Source: Altererythrobacter ishigakiensis
Lineage (GTDB): Bacteria > Pseudomonadota > Alphaproteobacteria > Sphingomonadales > Sphingomonadaceae
DNA: 64,000 nucleotides
Direction of reading: 5' to 3'
Assembly (NCBI RefSeq): GCF_001663155.1
Contig: NZ_CP015963.1
Span: 1,698,001 to 1,762,000 of the forward strand
The notes under the pieces are model-generated. The model worked only from the letters and a program-made list of their open reading frames with translations. It was not told the DNA's origin and did no database searches. This document shows, one piece after another, positions 1 to 8,202 of the stretch. Both the position numbers and the translations under genes were made by a program. Within the stretch, counting starts at the first letter, position 1. Each line of letters opens with the position of its first letter.

Positions 1-1
1 G

Positions 2-58
2 CCTGCGGCAGAGCCGTCAGCTCCTGCGGTTGCAGAGGCCGAAGCAGCCACAAGTTAA
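2..58 (+). CDS. C-terminal tail of an unidentified protein (partial)
   Basis: An open frame enters from the left edge and reads 18 residues, rich in Ala, Glu and Pro (PAAEPSAPAVAEAEAATS), to a TAA at 56-58. Low-complexity Ala/Glu/Pro tails occur at the ends of many proteins, so the product cannot be named. A strong inverted repeat starts 25 bases downstream, which fits the end of a transcription unit and supports this being a true gene end. Confidence 0.5.
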   Translation, partial: PAAEPSAPAVAEAEAATS

Positions 59-83
59 GATAAGCTTCGAATTTGATTTTGGC

Positions 84-111
84 GGCGCGGTTTCTTTGTG
101 GGAACCGCGCC
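84..111. terminator. Rho-independent-type hairpin between convergent genes
   Basis: GGCGCGGTT (84-92) and AACCGCGCC (103-111) form a perfect 9-bp stem around a 10-nt loop, followed by GTCCTTGTTT on the plus strand. It lies between the end of the plus-strand partial gene (58) and the end of the minus-strand NYN gene (135), so it may serve both. The U-tract is imperfect. Confidence 0.6.
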
Positions 112-134
112 GTCCTTGTTTAATCGCTGACAGA

Positions 135-854
135 CTATCGCAGGCGTTTCACGAAAACCTGGTTGTCCCGACGTTCGAGTTTGAAATTGTCGAGAGTAGC
201 GAACATCTCGTTGAGGCTCTTATAGCCGTAATTGCGTACATCGAAGCTTGAACGATTTCCCGCGATCTGGCCAAGCTGAGAAAGATTAGCAAAGCCCTTC
301 TCATCACGCTTGGCTTCTGAATATGCAGCGGTGATCAAATCCATCAGTTCATCATCGACTTGCGTAGCAGGATCTGACCCGTCTGGCGCATCTTGAGCAG
401 GAAACTCCGATTTATAGTTGGCGATCAGTTTCTTGATCTCAATAAAACGGGTGCAGACGCTTTTGAAGGCTTGCGGGGTCTTGGCTTCGCCGAAGCCGTA
501 GACGACGATCCCGTCCTGGCGGAGGCGGGTGACGAGCGGTGTGAAATCGCTGTCCGAGGTCATAATCCCGAAGCCGTCTACTTTGCCCTGATATAAGAGG
601 TCGATCGCATCAATAGTCATCGCCATATCGGTGGCATTCTTTCCTTTTGACACGTCGAATTGTTGCTGCGGACGGATCCCGAATTTGTTGGTAATCTTGT
701 CCCACCGCGCGAGATTGTCTTTCGCGAAGTTTCCGTATGCGCGGCGTATGTTGACCTGGCCCAGTTCGGCCATAACAGTTAGGACTGGATCGATCCCGTC
801 TGGCGTTGTGTTGTCTGCATCTATCAGCAGAGCGATATTCTTAAGTTCTGACAT
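135..854 (-). CDS. NYN domain protein (LabA/DUF88-type PIN-like nuclease fold)
   Basis: A 239-residue soluble protein. The N-terminal half carries the NYN/PIN-like pattern: an ALLIDADN strand near residues 8-15, then an Asp-rich second site (KGKNATDMAMTIDAIDLL) and a TSDSDF segment. These acidic residues are the expected metal-binding positions of NYN ribonuclease-like domains. The C-terminal 70 or so residues, after an acidic linker, resemble a LOTUS/OST-HTH winged-helix RNA-binding domain as in other bacterial NYN proteins. The ATG at 854 is preferred; a GTG two codons upstream (860) is possible. Substrate unknown; RNA processing is inferred from the family. It stands alone, with its own promoter region shared with nothing obvious. 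Confidence 0.85.
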   Translation of the reverse strand: MSELKNIALLIDADNTTPDGIDPVLTVMAELGQVNIRRAYGNFAKDNLARWDKITNKFGIRPQQQFDVSKGKNATDMAMTIDAIDLLYQGKVDGFGIMTSDSDFTPLVTRLRQDGIVVYGFGEAKTPQAFKSVCTRFIEIKKLIANYKSEFPAQDAPDGSDPATQVDDELMDLITAAYSEAKRDEKGFANLSQLGQIAGNRSSFDVRNYGYKSLNEMFATLDNFKLERRDNQVFVKRLR

Positions 855-894
855 GCGCACTTACGTGGGGGCGATGGCGCGCCCGGGCAAGCGA

Positions 895-1536
895 TTAATC
901 CTCGGGAAGAAATTCGCCAGTATCTTCGTCGAGCGAATAGAGTACGCCTTCCTTGATTGAGAAATGCGCTCCGCGCAGCTTCAATGCGCCCGCCTTCTCT
1001 TTTTCTGCCAACCACGGGAATGTCCGCAGATTGGTGAGGCTTTGGCGAATGGCGGCAAACTCCATAGCCAATTCAGCCTTGCGGCCAGTCGTGCCATGCT
1101 TCTCCGCGACAATTTGACTAGCTTCATCAAGCAGATTGACCCAATCCGCAACAAACCCGCCTTTACCGGGCTCCTTTGCCTTCATGCTTCCGGTAAGCGC
1201 CGCCTGACAGCCACCGCAGCGACCGTGCCCCATCACCACGATCTGCTTAACTTCCAGCATCTGGACTGCAAACTCGATTGCGGCGGAGACGCCGTGGTAG
1301 CCGGGTGATGTTTCAAAAGGAGGAACCAGCGCTGCAACGTTTCGTACAACGAAAATTTCGCCCGGATCGACGTCGAAAATCTGGGCAGGATCTACGCGGC
1401 TATCCGAACAGCCAATTATCATCAGTTTGGGTTGCTGGCCTTCGGCAATGGTTTGTTCAAACCTTTCGCGCTGGCGCGGGTAGGTTTCCTCTCGAAAACG
1501 TCGATAGCCTTTCAGCAGTTCGGCAAATTCTGGCAT
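895..1536 (-). CDS. Beta-class carbonic anhydrase
   Basis: This 213-residue protein interconverts CO2 and bicarbonate. The beta-class zinc site is complete: CSDSR at residues 43-47 (Cys43 ligand, Asp45/Arg47 dyad) and HGRCGGC at 104-110 (His104 and Cys107 ligands). Length is normal for the family and there is no signal peptide, so it is cytoplasmic. It is the last gene of a three-gene minus-strand operon behind an SbtA-type bicarbonate permease and an SbtB/PII-like regulator, 29 nt after the latter's stop. The context suggests that it equilibrates imported bicarbonate with CO2 for carboxylases, or stops CO2 leaking out. Confidence 0.95.
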   Translation of the reverse strand: MPEFAELLKGYRRFREETYPRQRERFEQTIAEGQQPKLMIIGCSDSRVDPAQIFDVDPGEIFVVRNVAALVPPFETSPGYHGVSAAIEFAVQMLEVKQIVVMGHGRCGGCQAALTGSMKAKEPGKGGFVADWVNLLDEASQIVAEKHGTTGRKAELAMEFAAIRQSLTNLRTFPWLAEKEKAGALKLRGAHFSIKEGVLYSLDEDTGEFLPED

Positions 1537-1565
1537 CGCTTGCTATCCCCCCGTAGAAACAGACC

Positions 1566-1874
1566 TCAGAATCGCTCGCCTCGAATAACCTGCACGTCCC
1601 ACATGGTGAGTATGAAACCGTGAGAGGTGAGCATAGGGGCGATATCCTCTGCAAGCTGCATCGCTTTGTCTTCCGGCGCGATCGTCAAAACGAAAACCTT
1701 GTCTGTTCCCATAACGCGTTCTTCGCGCCAATGCCCGTCGCGCCCTTTGCCTGAGTCAACGGGAGTGACAGTCCAGCCAGTGATTTCAGCCCTTTCAATG
1801 GCCGCTGTTACGCGCTTCAGCAGCGCCTTGTCGGTCAGGATTTCAATCCGCTTGCGGGTGACAGTTTCGATCAT
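1566..1874 (-). CDS. sbtB: PII-like regulator of the SbtB/CPII type
   Basis: A 102-residue protein with the ferredoxin-like PII fold pattern: an N-terminal KRIEILTD strand, a T-loop-like stretch near residues 40-55 (GKGRDGHWREERVMG), and a second beta-alpha-beta ending in MWDVQVIRG. PII-like proteins encoded beside SbtA bind adenyl nucleotides and gate the transporter; a related protein (CPII) responds to bicarbonate. The C-terminal cysteine-bounded loop of cyanobacterial SbtB is absent, since the protein ends at RGERF with no cysteine. The start codon overlaps the SbtA stop by four bases (ATGA), a sign of translational coupling. GlnB/GlnK is unlikely because the Tyr51-type uridylylation signature is missing. 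Confidence 0.85.
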   Translation of the reverse strand: MIETVTRKRIEILTDKALLKRVTAAIERAEITGWTVTPVDSGKGRDGHWREERVMGTDKVFVLTIAPEDKAMQLAEDIAPMLTSHGFILTMWDVQVIRGERF

Positions 1875-2860
1875 GGCATGATCCCTCCGCCACCAGTCAG
1901 ATAGGCGGCAAATGCGCTAATAAGGCCAATGTTGACAAGCACGTTGAACGGGAAGGTTATGCTCAGCGACATGGTCAAGTATATTCCCGGATCCGCCTCC
2001 GGCAGCGCTAACCGCATGGCTGCGGGCACAGCAATGTAGCTGGCGCTTGCGCAAAGAACGCCCAGCGCCGCAGCTGAACCCGCATCAAGCCCGATTGCGA
2101 CCCCAAGGCCAGTCCCGACAGCGCCATTGATCAGTGGTAGTAAGATAGCGATCAAGCCAAGGCGCCATGTGATTGCGCGCGAATCCATCATGCGACGTGC
2201 GGCGATCAAACCCATATCAAGCAGGAAGATGCAGAGCACACCTTTGAAACCTGCCTCAAAGAATGGGCTTACATCGGCGAAGCCATCTACCCCGCCGATC
2301 AACCCGATGACGAACGCGCCGAGTAGCAACATGATCGACGAGTTGGTGAATACCTCATGTAACATCTCACCGGTCGATTGCCCGCTGTTACCCGAGCTTC
2401 CGAGACCGCGCGCCAGCATGAGGCCTGAGAGAATCGCCGGAGCTTCCATCGCGGCCATCACAGCAACCATAAATCCGCCGGGTTCGCGAGCTTGGCCAGT
2501 CAGAATTTCTACTGCAGTGACGAATGTTACGACACTGATAGAGCCATAGTGCGCGGCAACAGCGCCCGAATTGATCCGGTCGAGCCTGCCGAATGTCTTA
2601 AGAACCGCATAGGCGAAGAATGGCAGGATGAAACCGGCTGCGATGCCGGCCACCAGAGCCGCAATCACCGTTCCGTCTATACCTGACTTGGCAACCGCCA
2701 CACCGCCCTTGAGGCCGATCGCCGCCATCAAATAGAGCGACATGCCTTTCGCAATGGCTTCCGGAATGGCGAGATCTGATCTTACAAATGCCGCAAAAAC
2801 GCCAAGCACGAAGAACAGAACTACAGGTGACGTGAAAGTCTGCAGTGTCGTAGCGTCCAT
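1871..2860 (-). CDS. sbtA: SbtA-type sodium-dependent bicarbonate permease
   Basis: A 329-residue integral membrane protein with about ten hydrophobic segments and the SbtA/DUF897 family layout, including two Gly/Ala-rich half-repeats, GMSLYLMAAIGLKGG near residues 39-53 and LGVLCASASYIAVPAAMR near 266-283. The family imports bicarbonate with sodium across the inner membrane. It is first in the operon with sbtB and the carbonic anhydrase. No RuBisCO gene is visible in the window, so the bicarbonate may feed anaplerotic or biosynthetic carboxylations instead of the Calvin cycle (inference). The length is slightly below cyanobacterial SbtA. The upstream gap to lipA is 68 nt and must hold divergent promoters. 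Confidence 0.88.
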   Translation of the reverse strand: MDATTLQTFTSPVVLFFVLGVFAAFVRSDLAIPEAIAKGMSLYLMAAIGLKGGVAVAKSGIDGTVIAALVAGIAAGFILPFFAYAVLKTFGRLDRINSGAVAAHYGSISVVTFVTAVEILTGQAREPGGFMVAVMAAMEAPAILSGLMLARGLGSSGNSGQSTGEMLHEVFTNSSIMLLLGAFVIGLIGGVDGFADVSPFFEAGFKGVLCIFLLDMGLIAARRMMDSRAITWRLGLIAILLPLINGAVGTGLGVAIGLDAGSAAALGVLCASASYIAVPAAMRLALPEADPGIYLTMSLSITFPFNVLVNIGLISAFAAYLTGGGGIMP

Positions 2861-2928
2861 GAAATTGCGTTAGCCACGCATACCAATGTCGGCAAGAGCC
2901 CATTGCACGCTATCCCGCGTTACCCTAC

Positions 2929-3894
2929 ATGGCGCGCATGAACGACCTTTCCTCTGTTCCGCCGAAAGATGAGGCACCGCGCCCGGCACGCCAGCGCAAA
3001 CCGGATTGGATCCGCGTAAAGGCGCCTGTCAGCAAGGGATATAACGAGACGCGCAAGCTGATGCGCGACCTGAACCTTAATACCGTGTGCGAAGAGGCGG
3101 CATGTCCGAACATCGGTGAATGCTGGACCAAGAAGCATGCCACTGTGATGATCCTTGGCGACGTTTGCACGCGCGCCTGCGCGTTCTGCAACGTCAAGAC
3201 CGGCATGCCACGCATGGTCGATCCCATGGAACCTGACAACGTCGCGATCGCAGCAGGAAAGATGGAGCTTGAACACATTGTCATAACCAGCGTCGACCGC
3301 GATGATTTACCAGATGGCGGGGCAGGGCAGTTCGTGAAGGTAATCAAGGCGCTTCGCCGTGAGACCCCGAGTACAACAATCGAAATCCTGACACCTGATT
3401 TCAGAGGCAAGATGCGTCCCGCGGTTGAGGCAATTTGTGAAGCCGGACCAGACGTCTACAACCACAACCTTGAGACTGTGCCGCGGCTTTATCCCACGAT
3501 ACGTCCGGGCGCTCGGTACTATGCCTCTCTGCGTTTGCTCGAAGAGGTAAAGCGCCACGACCCGATGATTTTTACCAAATCAGGCATCATGCTGGGTCTG
3601 GGCGAGCAACGCTTGGAAGTCCATCAGGTGATGGATGACATGCGCAGCGCCGAAATCGATTTCATGACGATGGGTCAGTATCTGCAGCCAACGCCAAGAC
3701 ATGCAAAGGTAGAAGACTTTGTCACGCCCGATGCATTCAAGGCCTATGGTTCGATTGCGCGTGCCAAGGGATTTTTGCAGGTCGCATCAAGCCCGCTCAC
3801 CCGTTCCAGCTATCACGCCGGTGACGATTTTGCGGAAATGAAGGCTGCTCGCGCGGAGAAACTCGCTAAGGCAGAAGCGCGCGCTAAGGCCTGA
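2929..3894 (+). CDS. lipA: Lipoyl synthase
   Basis: A 321-residue radical SAM enzyme that inserts two sulfurs into octanoyl groups on lipoyl domains of E2 and GcvH proteins. Both iron-sulfur clusters are accounted for: the auxiliary cluster cysteines C54, C59 and C65 ([12 protein letters not shown]) and the radical SAM CxxxCxxC at C80, C84 and C87. The C-terminal RSSYHA serine that completes the auxiliary cluster is also present. Two nearby ATG codons (2929 and 2938) could start translation; the first is used here. It overlaps the following START-domain gene by one base. A lipoylated E2 and E3 of pyruvate dehydrogenase lie at 25.5-28.7 kb. Confidence 0.97.
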   Translation: MARMNDLSSVPPKDEAPRPARQRKPDWIRVKAPVSKGYNETRKLMRDLNLNTVCEEAACPNIGECWTKKHATVMILGDVCTRACAFCNVKTGMPRMVDPMEPDNVAIAAGKMELEHIVITSVDRDDLPDGGAGQFVKVIKALRRETPSTTIEILTPDFRGKMRPAVEAICEAGPDVYNHNLETVPRLYPTIRPGARYYASLRLLEEVKRHDPMIFTKSGIMLGLGEQRLEVHQVMDDMRSAEIDFMTMGQYLQPTPRHAKVEDFVTPDAFKAYGSIARAKGFLQVASSPLTRSSYHAGDDFAEMKAARAEKLAKAEARAKA

Positions 3895-4355
3895 TGCCGG
3901 GAATTCGTGAAACCCGTCGGCTACCTTATACGGCCGAACAAATGTTCGATCTGGTGGCCGATGTAGGCCGTTATAGCGAGTTCTTGCCATGGGTTGTCGC
4001 AACACGGGTGCGATCGGATAGCGACACCGAGATGGTGGCTGATATGGTCGTTGGCTTTAAATCGATCCGTGAGAAATTCACCAGCCGGGTCTCGAAAGAT
4101 CGTCCCCGGGAGATCGACGTCCATTATGTAGATGGTCCACTCCGCGATCTGGATAATACATGGATTTTCAGGGCTCATCCGGACGGAGGGTGCGAGATAG
4201 ACTTTACCGTCGAGTTTACCTTCAAGAACCGCATGTTCGAGAGGATTGCGGGTCAATATTTCGACCGCGCCTTTCACAAGATGGTTGCTGCGTTCGAAGC
4301 CCGCGCGGATGAAGTTTATGGCAAGAGCAGTTCAAGCGCGCATAGCGTTGCCTGA
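3894..4355 (+). CDS. COQ10/RatA-like START-domain protein (coenzyme Q-binding)
   Basis: A 153-residue single-domain protein of the polyketide cyclase/START superfamily. The opening RRLPYTAEQMFDLVADVGRYSEFLPW is the usual beginning of COQ10/RatA proteins, and the whole length is filled by the helix-grip fold. In alphaproteobacteria it is taken to bind ubiquinone and assist respiratory function; the RatA toxin label in E. coli is a less likely description. Its ATG shares one base with the lipA stop (TGATG), indicating co-expression. Its last 40 bases overlap the convergent cinA gene. Confidence 0.88.
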   Translation: MPGIRETRRLPYTAEQMFDLVADVGRYSEFLPWVVATRVRSDSDTEMVADMVVGFKSIREKFTSRVSKDRPREIDVHYVDGPLRDLDNTWIFRAHPDGGCEIDFTVEFTFKNRMFERIAGQYFDRAFHKMVAAFEARADEVYGKSSSSAHSVA

Positions 4356-4837
4356 TGGCGAACTTCTGCTCGGTTCATGTCAGCAAAATGCTTTAGCTCG
4401 CCTTCGGGCTCAGCATCGCTCCCATTGCAAGCTTTGGCAAAAACAACTGTTCCAACTGGTTTCAGAGTCGTACCACCGTCTGGGCCTGCGACACCGCTAA
4501 TTGCCACCGCTACGTCAGCGCTGCTCCGCTGTAAGGCGCCATTGGCCATCGCCCAGACGCACGCGATCGAGACCGCTCCAAAGGTTTCGATGATATCTTG
4601 AGCGACACCCAAAGATTCCATCTTGGCCTCGTTCGAGTAAGTGACGAACCCACGATCGAGTACTGCTGAAGAACCGGGGATTTCGGTCAATGCAGCGGCC
4701 ACAAGTCCGCCGGTGCAACTTTCCGCAAGCGCAATCTTGCGGCCCGCTGCAGCATTCTCTTCGACCACGCGGCGAGCAAGTGCATCGATATCGGCCGGAA
4801 GCAAGCTGCCGTGTTCGGGTTGTATATCTTCGCTCAT
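4316..4837 (-). CDS. pncC: CinA-family nicotinamide-nucleotide amidohydrolase
   Basis: A 173-residue stand-alone C-terminal CinA domain (PncC type) that deamidates nicotinamide mononucleotide to nicotinic acid mononucleotide in pyridine-nucleotide salvage. The AESCTGG motif near residues 38-44 and the ISGVAGPDGGT stretch are diagnostic. It lacks the N-terminal MoCF domain of full CinA, as in many proteobacteria. The ATG at 4837 overlaps the ispDF TGA by one base; a TTG one codon earlier is less likely. The 3' end overlaps the convergent START-domain gene by 40 bases. Confidence 0.9.
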   Translation of the reverse strand: MSEDIQPEHGSLLPADIDALARRVVEENAAAGRKIALAESCTGGLVAAALTEIPGSSAVLDRGFVTYSNEAKMESLGVAQDIIETFGAVSIACVWAMANGALQRSSADVAVAISGVAGPDGGTTLKPVGTVVFAKACNGSDAEPEGELKHFADMNRAEVRHQATLCALELLLP

Positions 4838-5985
4838 CAATCTCTCTGTAGGCTTGCGATGGCCTGTGCAGCAATCCCTTCGCCGCGGCCGGTAAATCCG
4901 AGTCTTTCTGTTGTGGTGGCCTTTACACTCACCTGGGTAACATCAACGCGCAACAGTTCGGCGAGCCTTGCCCGCATGCCTTCCCGATGCGTACCGATCT
5001 TGGGTTCTTCGCAAATTATTGTCAGGTCGACATTGCCGATGTGAAATCCTGCATTTTCGACCAGCTTAACGGCGTGCTCTACAAACTGAGGGGAGGGTGC
5101 CCCTTTCCATTTTGGATCGCTAGGTGGAAAATGCGTTCCGATGTCACCGTCACCTATCGCTCCCAGCAAAGCGTCGACAACACAATGCAGGGCGACGTCT
5201 GCATCAGAGTGTCCGGCAAGCCCTTTGTCGTGCGGTATTTGCACGCCGCACAACCAAAGTTCTTCACCTTTGACCAGACGGTGCACATCAAAGCCTTGTC
5301 CGACGCGCATGGCAGGAGTTTTGCTCACCAGATCCTCCGCGAATGTGATCTTTTTGAGTCTTTCGTCACCATCCACCAAGCCCACGGTTCCGCCGTTGGC
5401 CATAAGAACCTGTGCGTCATCGCCAGCATCCTTTGCACCTTTCCATGCCCGATGGGCAGTGAGGATCTCATCAAAACGAAACGCCTGTGGAGTTTGCACC
5501 CGGCGCAGCATGTCGCGGTCTGCCTTTGCCGTCATAATGCCATTCTCAGCGACTGCTATGCTGTCCACTACCGGAAGAACAGGAATTGCGCCCTGGTAGA
5601 TGTCTATCATATCGAGCAAACCACTGATCACGTCATCGGGAATGTCCGGACGCGCGGCATCGTGGATCAAAACGCGTTCGCAGCTATTGTCAGCAAGAGC
5701 TTGAAGGGCATTGCAGACGGATTCTTGGCGTGTCTTTCCGCCGGTTACCAAGCGGTACCCTGACAAACCACTTAATGAAGATTGCGCAATGTCCTCACTA
5801 GCAGGAGGTATGGCTACAAGAACTTCAGCTGCGCCAATAGACAAAAACGTCTCGACCGAATGGCGAACCAGCGGAATGCCGCGCCACGTGGCAAATTGCT
5901 TTGGAATATCGCCACCCGCGCGCAGGCCTTTTCCGGCGGCGACAACGATCGCTGCAAAACGCGGGAGGGGAGTTGTCTTGGTCAC
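4837..5985 (-). CDS. ispDF: Bifunctional MEP cytidylyltransferase / MECDP synthase
   Basis: A fused enzyme for two steps of the non-mevalonate isoprenoid pathway. IspD occupies roughly residues 8-220, with the VVAAGKGLRAGGDIPKQF nucleotide-binding signature and LIHDAARP. IspF occupies about 225-382, with GQGFDVHRL, LAGHSDADVALH and GDIGTHFPPSDPKW. The fusion is frequent in alphaproteobacteria. I place the start at the GTG at 5985, because the family consensus begins just after it and a GAG stands a few bases upstream; a GTG at 6042 would add 19 residues of no family resemblance. It overlaps cinA at its end. It diverges from dusB, leaving 93 nt between the two starts. Confidence 0.95.
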   Translation of the reverse strand: MTKTTPLPRFAAIVVAAGKGLRAGGDIPKQFATWRGIPLVRHSVETFLSIGAAEVLVAIPPASEDIAQSSLSGLSGYRLVTGGKTRQESVCNALQALADNSCERVLIHDAARPDIPDDVISGLLDMIDIYQGAIPVLPVVDSIAVAENGIMTAKADRDMLRRVQTPQAFRFDEILTAHRAWKGAKDAGDDAQVLMANGGTVGLVDGDERLKKITFAEDLVSKTPAMRVGQGFDVHRLVKGEELWLCGVQIPHDKGLAGHSDADVALHCVVDALLGAIGDGDIGTHFPPSDPKWKGAPSPQFVEHAVKLVENAGFHIGNVDLTIICEEPKIGTHREGMRARLAELLRVDVTQVSVKATTTERLGFTGRGEGIAAQAIASLQRD

Positions 5986-6078
5986 TTTAATCTCAAACTC
6001 GGTGCCCGCGCTTAGGGGCTGGACGAGCCGAGTGCAATCCACTATGCGCTGCCCAAATTTTAGGCAGCTGCTTCACAA

Positions 6079-7095
6079 ATGACTTCGCTTCCCACACCAC
6101 CGGCCTTGAAGCCGATCCGGATTGGATCTGTCACCATCGAGACGCCAGTCGTGCTTGCGCCGATGACCGGCGTTACGGACTTGCCGTTTCGCAAGCTGGT
6201 GCGTCGGTATGGGTCTGGCCTCAATGTAACCGAGATGATCGCTAGCCAAGCTGCGATCCGGGAAACACGCCAGTCGATCCAGAAGGCTGAATGGGACAAA
6301 ACCGAAGACCCTGTTTCTATGCAGTTGGTTGGCTGTGATCCCGAAAGCATGGCTGAGGCGGCAAAATTGCAGGAAGGCAACGGCGCTGCGATCATCGACA
6401 TCAACTTCGGATGCCCCGTGCGCAAGGTCGTTAATGGTTTTGCCGGAAGTGCGTTAATGCGCGAAGTGCCATTGGCGACCAAGCTGATGGAAGCTACGGT
6501 CAAGGCCGTAAATGTACCCGTCACCGTGAAGATGCGCATGGGCTGGGATCATGCCAGCCTGAACGCGCCTGAGCTGTCCCGAATTGCCGAAGACCTCGGA
6601 GTGAAAATGATCACCGTCCACGGTCGCACCCGCAACCAGATGTACAAGGGCAGTGCTGACTGGTCGTTTATTCGGAGGGTAAAAGAGACGGTAGATATAC
6701 CTGTCATCGTGAATGGCGATATTTGCACCATCGCGGATGCGGCGAAGGCGCTCGAGCAGTCGGGCGCTGATGGATTGATGATCGGGCGCGGTGCTTACGG
6801 TAAACCGTGGCTACTCGGCCAGGTCATGCATTGGTGGCGTACCGGCGAAATGCTCGAAAGCCCGAGCTTTGACGAACAGTACGAGACGTTGGTCGAGCAC
6901 TATAACGACATGCTGGAACACTATGGCCGCGATGTCGGGACCAAGATCGCGCGCAAGCACCTAGGGTGGTACACTAAAGGGATGCATGGCTCTGCCGAAT
7001 TCCGCAATCACGTGAATTTCATTGACGATGCGGATCAGGTTTTGGGTGAGATTGAGCGCTTCTATGCTCCCTTCCTCAAGCGCCGTGCGGCCTGA
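6079..7095 (+). CDS. dusB: tRNA-dihydrouridine synthase (NifR3/DusB)
   Basis: A 338-residue flavin enzyme that reduces uridines in tRNA D-loops. The TIM-barrel landmarks are present: [15 protein letters not shown] near residue 24, the [10 protein letters not shown] loop with the catalytic Cys near residue 115, and [11 protein letters not shown] near residue 234 for FMN phosphate binding. In alphaproteobacteria this gene (historically nifR3) leads the ntrBC operon, as it does here: ntrB begins nine nt after its stop. That position makes it likely that dusB transcription also drives the nitrogen regulators. Confidence 0.95.
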   Translation: MTSLPTPPALKPIRIGSVTIETPVVLAPMTGVTDLPFRKLVRRYGSGLNVTEMIASQAAIRETRQSIQKAEWDKTEDPVSMQLVGCDPESMAEAAKLQEGNGAAIIDINFGCPVRKVVNGFAGSALMREVPLATKLMEATVKAVNVPVTVKMRMGWDHASLNAPELSRIAEDLGVKMITVHGRTRNQMYKGSADWSFIRRVKETVDIPVIVNGDICTIADAAKALEQSGADGLMIGRGAYGKPWLLGQVMHWWRTGEMLESPSFDEQYETLVEHYNDMLEHYGRDVGTKIARKHLGWYTKGMHGSAEFRNHVNFIDDADQVLGEIERFYAPFLKRRAA

Positions 7096-7104
7096 TGGGC
7101 TAAG

Positions 7105-8202
7105 ATGAGCAAGGTTGAAACAGTCATTCGAGCGAAGCCTGACAAGGCCGCGCAAATCGAGGGTCTGGTTTTTGCTGCTATCTTGATCGACCCTGATGGG
7201 CGTATAGCAGAGTTGAATTACGCTGCAGAAATGCTTCTGAGCAAGAGCGAGAAGAAGCTTGTAGGCAAGCATGTCGCCGCGAGCGTCGAGTTGCTGGATA
7301 AGCGTGTATTGGAACACTTGGATGACCCGGAATCGCCTTTGGTGGCTCGCAATGTGGGGCTTCGGGTGAACGGCCAGGAAAGCCGAGTCAATCTTACCAT
7401 TTCGCCGCTCTCATCACACACAGGTTGGCGTGTGATGACTCTTTCGGACATTGGGCGCGACGATGGTCTGCATGAGCAGGAGAGCGAAGTAGCAACTCTT
7501 GGGGCGCCCTCGATCCTTGCTCACGAAATTCGCAATCCGCTGGCAGCAATTCGCGGCGCTGCGCAGCTTGCCTCGAGGAAGCTGGAGCCAAAGGAACGTG
7601 GTCTTGCAAAGGTGATCACGGATGAAGTCGATCGGATTGCGAGATTGATCGACAGGATGCAGCAGCTTGGCGGATCAACGCGTGAGGAGCTTGCCCCGAC
7701 CAATTTACATGAATCGATCCGTTCCGCACTCGCTACTGTGCGCGCAGGGGGAACAGACGGTGTGGAGCTGGTTGAAGAGTTTGATCCATCTTTGCCTCCT
7801 GTTCTGGCCAATCGTGACGCTCTGGAACAGGTAGTGATGAACCTTGTCATAAATGCTTGCGATGCATTGCGTAGCCGCGAGCAGCCTGACCCGAGGGTTA
7901 CGGTGCGGACACGATTTGTGAGTGGATTTGCTTTCAGCGCAATGCGTGAAGGCAGGGCCGTGAAGCTGCCAATAGAGATTACTGTGACAGACAATGGTCC
8001 GGGAATCGACGAGGCATTGCGAGATCATGTTTTTGAACCCTTCGTTACATCGAAGAAATCTGGTCAAGGCCTGGGTTTGGCGCTCGTGCGAAAGCTTGTT
8101 CGGGATATGTATGGCCGTATCGCGCATGAACGCGACACTCGGGAGAATTTGACGCACTTCCGACTGCACTTGTCTCTGGCCGAAGAAGGAGGCGATGCAT
8201 GA
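7105..8202 (+). CDS. ntrB: Nitrogen regulation sensor kinase NtrB
   Basis: A 365-residue soluble histidine kinase with an N-terminal PAS domain (about residues 17-115), a HisKA domain with His140 in AHEIRNPLAAIRG, and a HATPase domain with N, G1 (DNGPGID) and G2 (GQGLGLALVRKL) boxes. NtrB phosphorylates NtrC when nitrogen is scarce and dephosphorylates it, under PII control, when nitrogen is plentiful. No membrane segments are seen. It overlaps ntrC by four bases (ATGA), so the kinase-regulator pair is translationally coupled. Confidence 0.95.
   Translation: MSKVETVIRAKPDKAAQIEGLVFAAILIDPDGRIAELNYAAEMLLSKSEKKLVGKHVAASVELLDKRVLEHLDDPESPLVARNVGLRVNGQESRVNLTISPLSSHTGWRVMTLSDIGRDDGLHEQESEVATLGAPSILAHEIRNPLAAIRGAAQLASRKLEPKERGLAKVITDEVDRIARLIDRMQQLGGSTREELAPTNLHESIRSALATVRAGGTDGVELVEEFDPSLPPVLANRDALEQVVMNLVINACDALRSREQPDPRVTVRTRFVSGFAFSAMREGRAVKLPIEITVTDNGPGIDEALRDHVFEPFVTSKKSGQGLGLALVRKLVRDMYGRIAHERDTRENLTHFRLHLSLAEEGGDA

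Noticed and set aside
4987..5763. 258-codon plus-strand open frame inside ispDF
   Set aside because: Antisense to conserved IspD and IspF domains, with no family resemblance.
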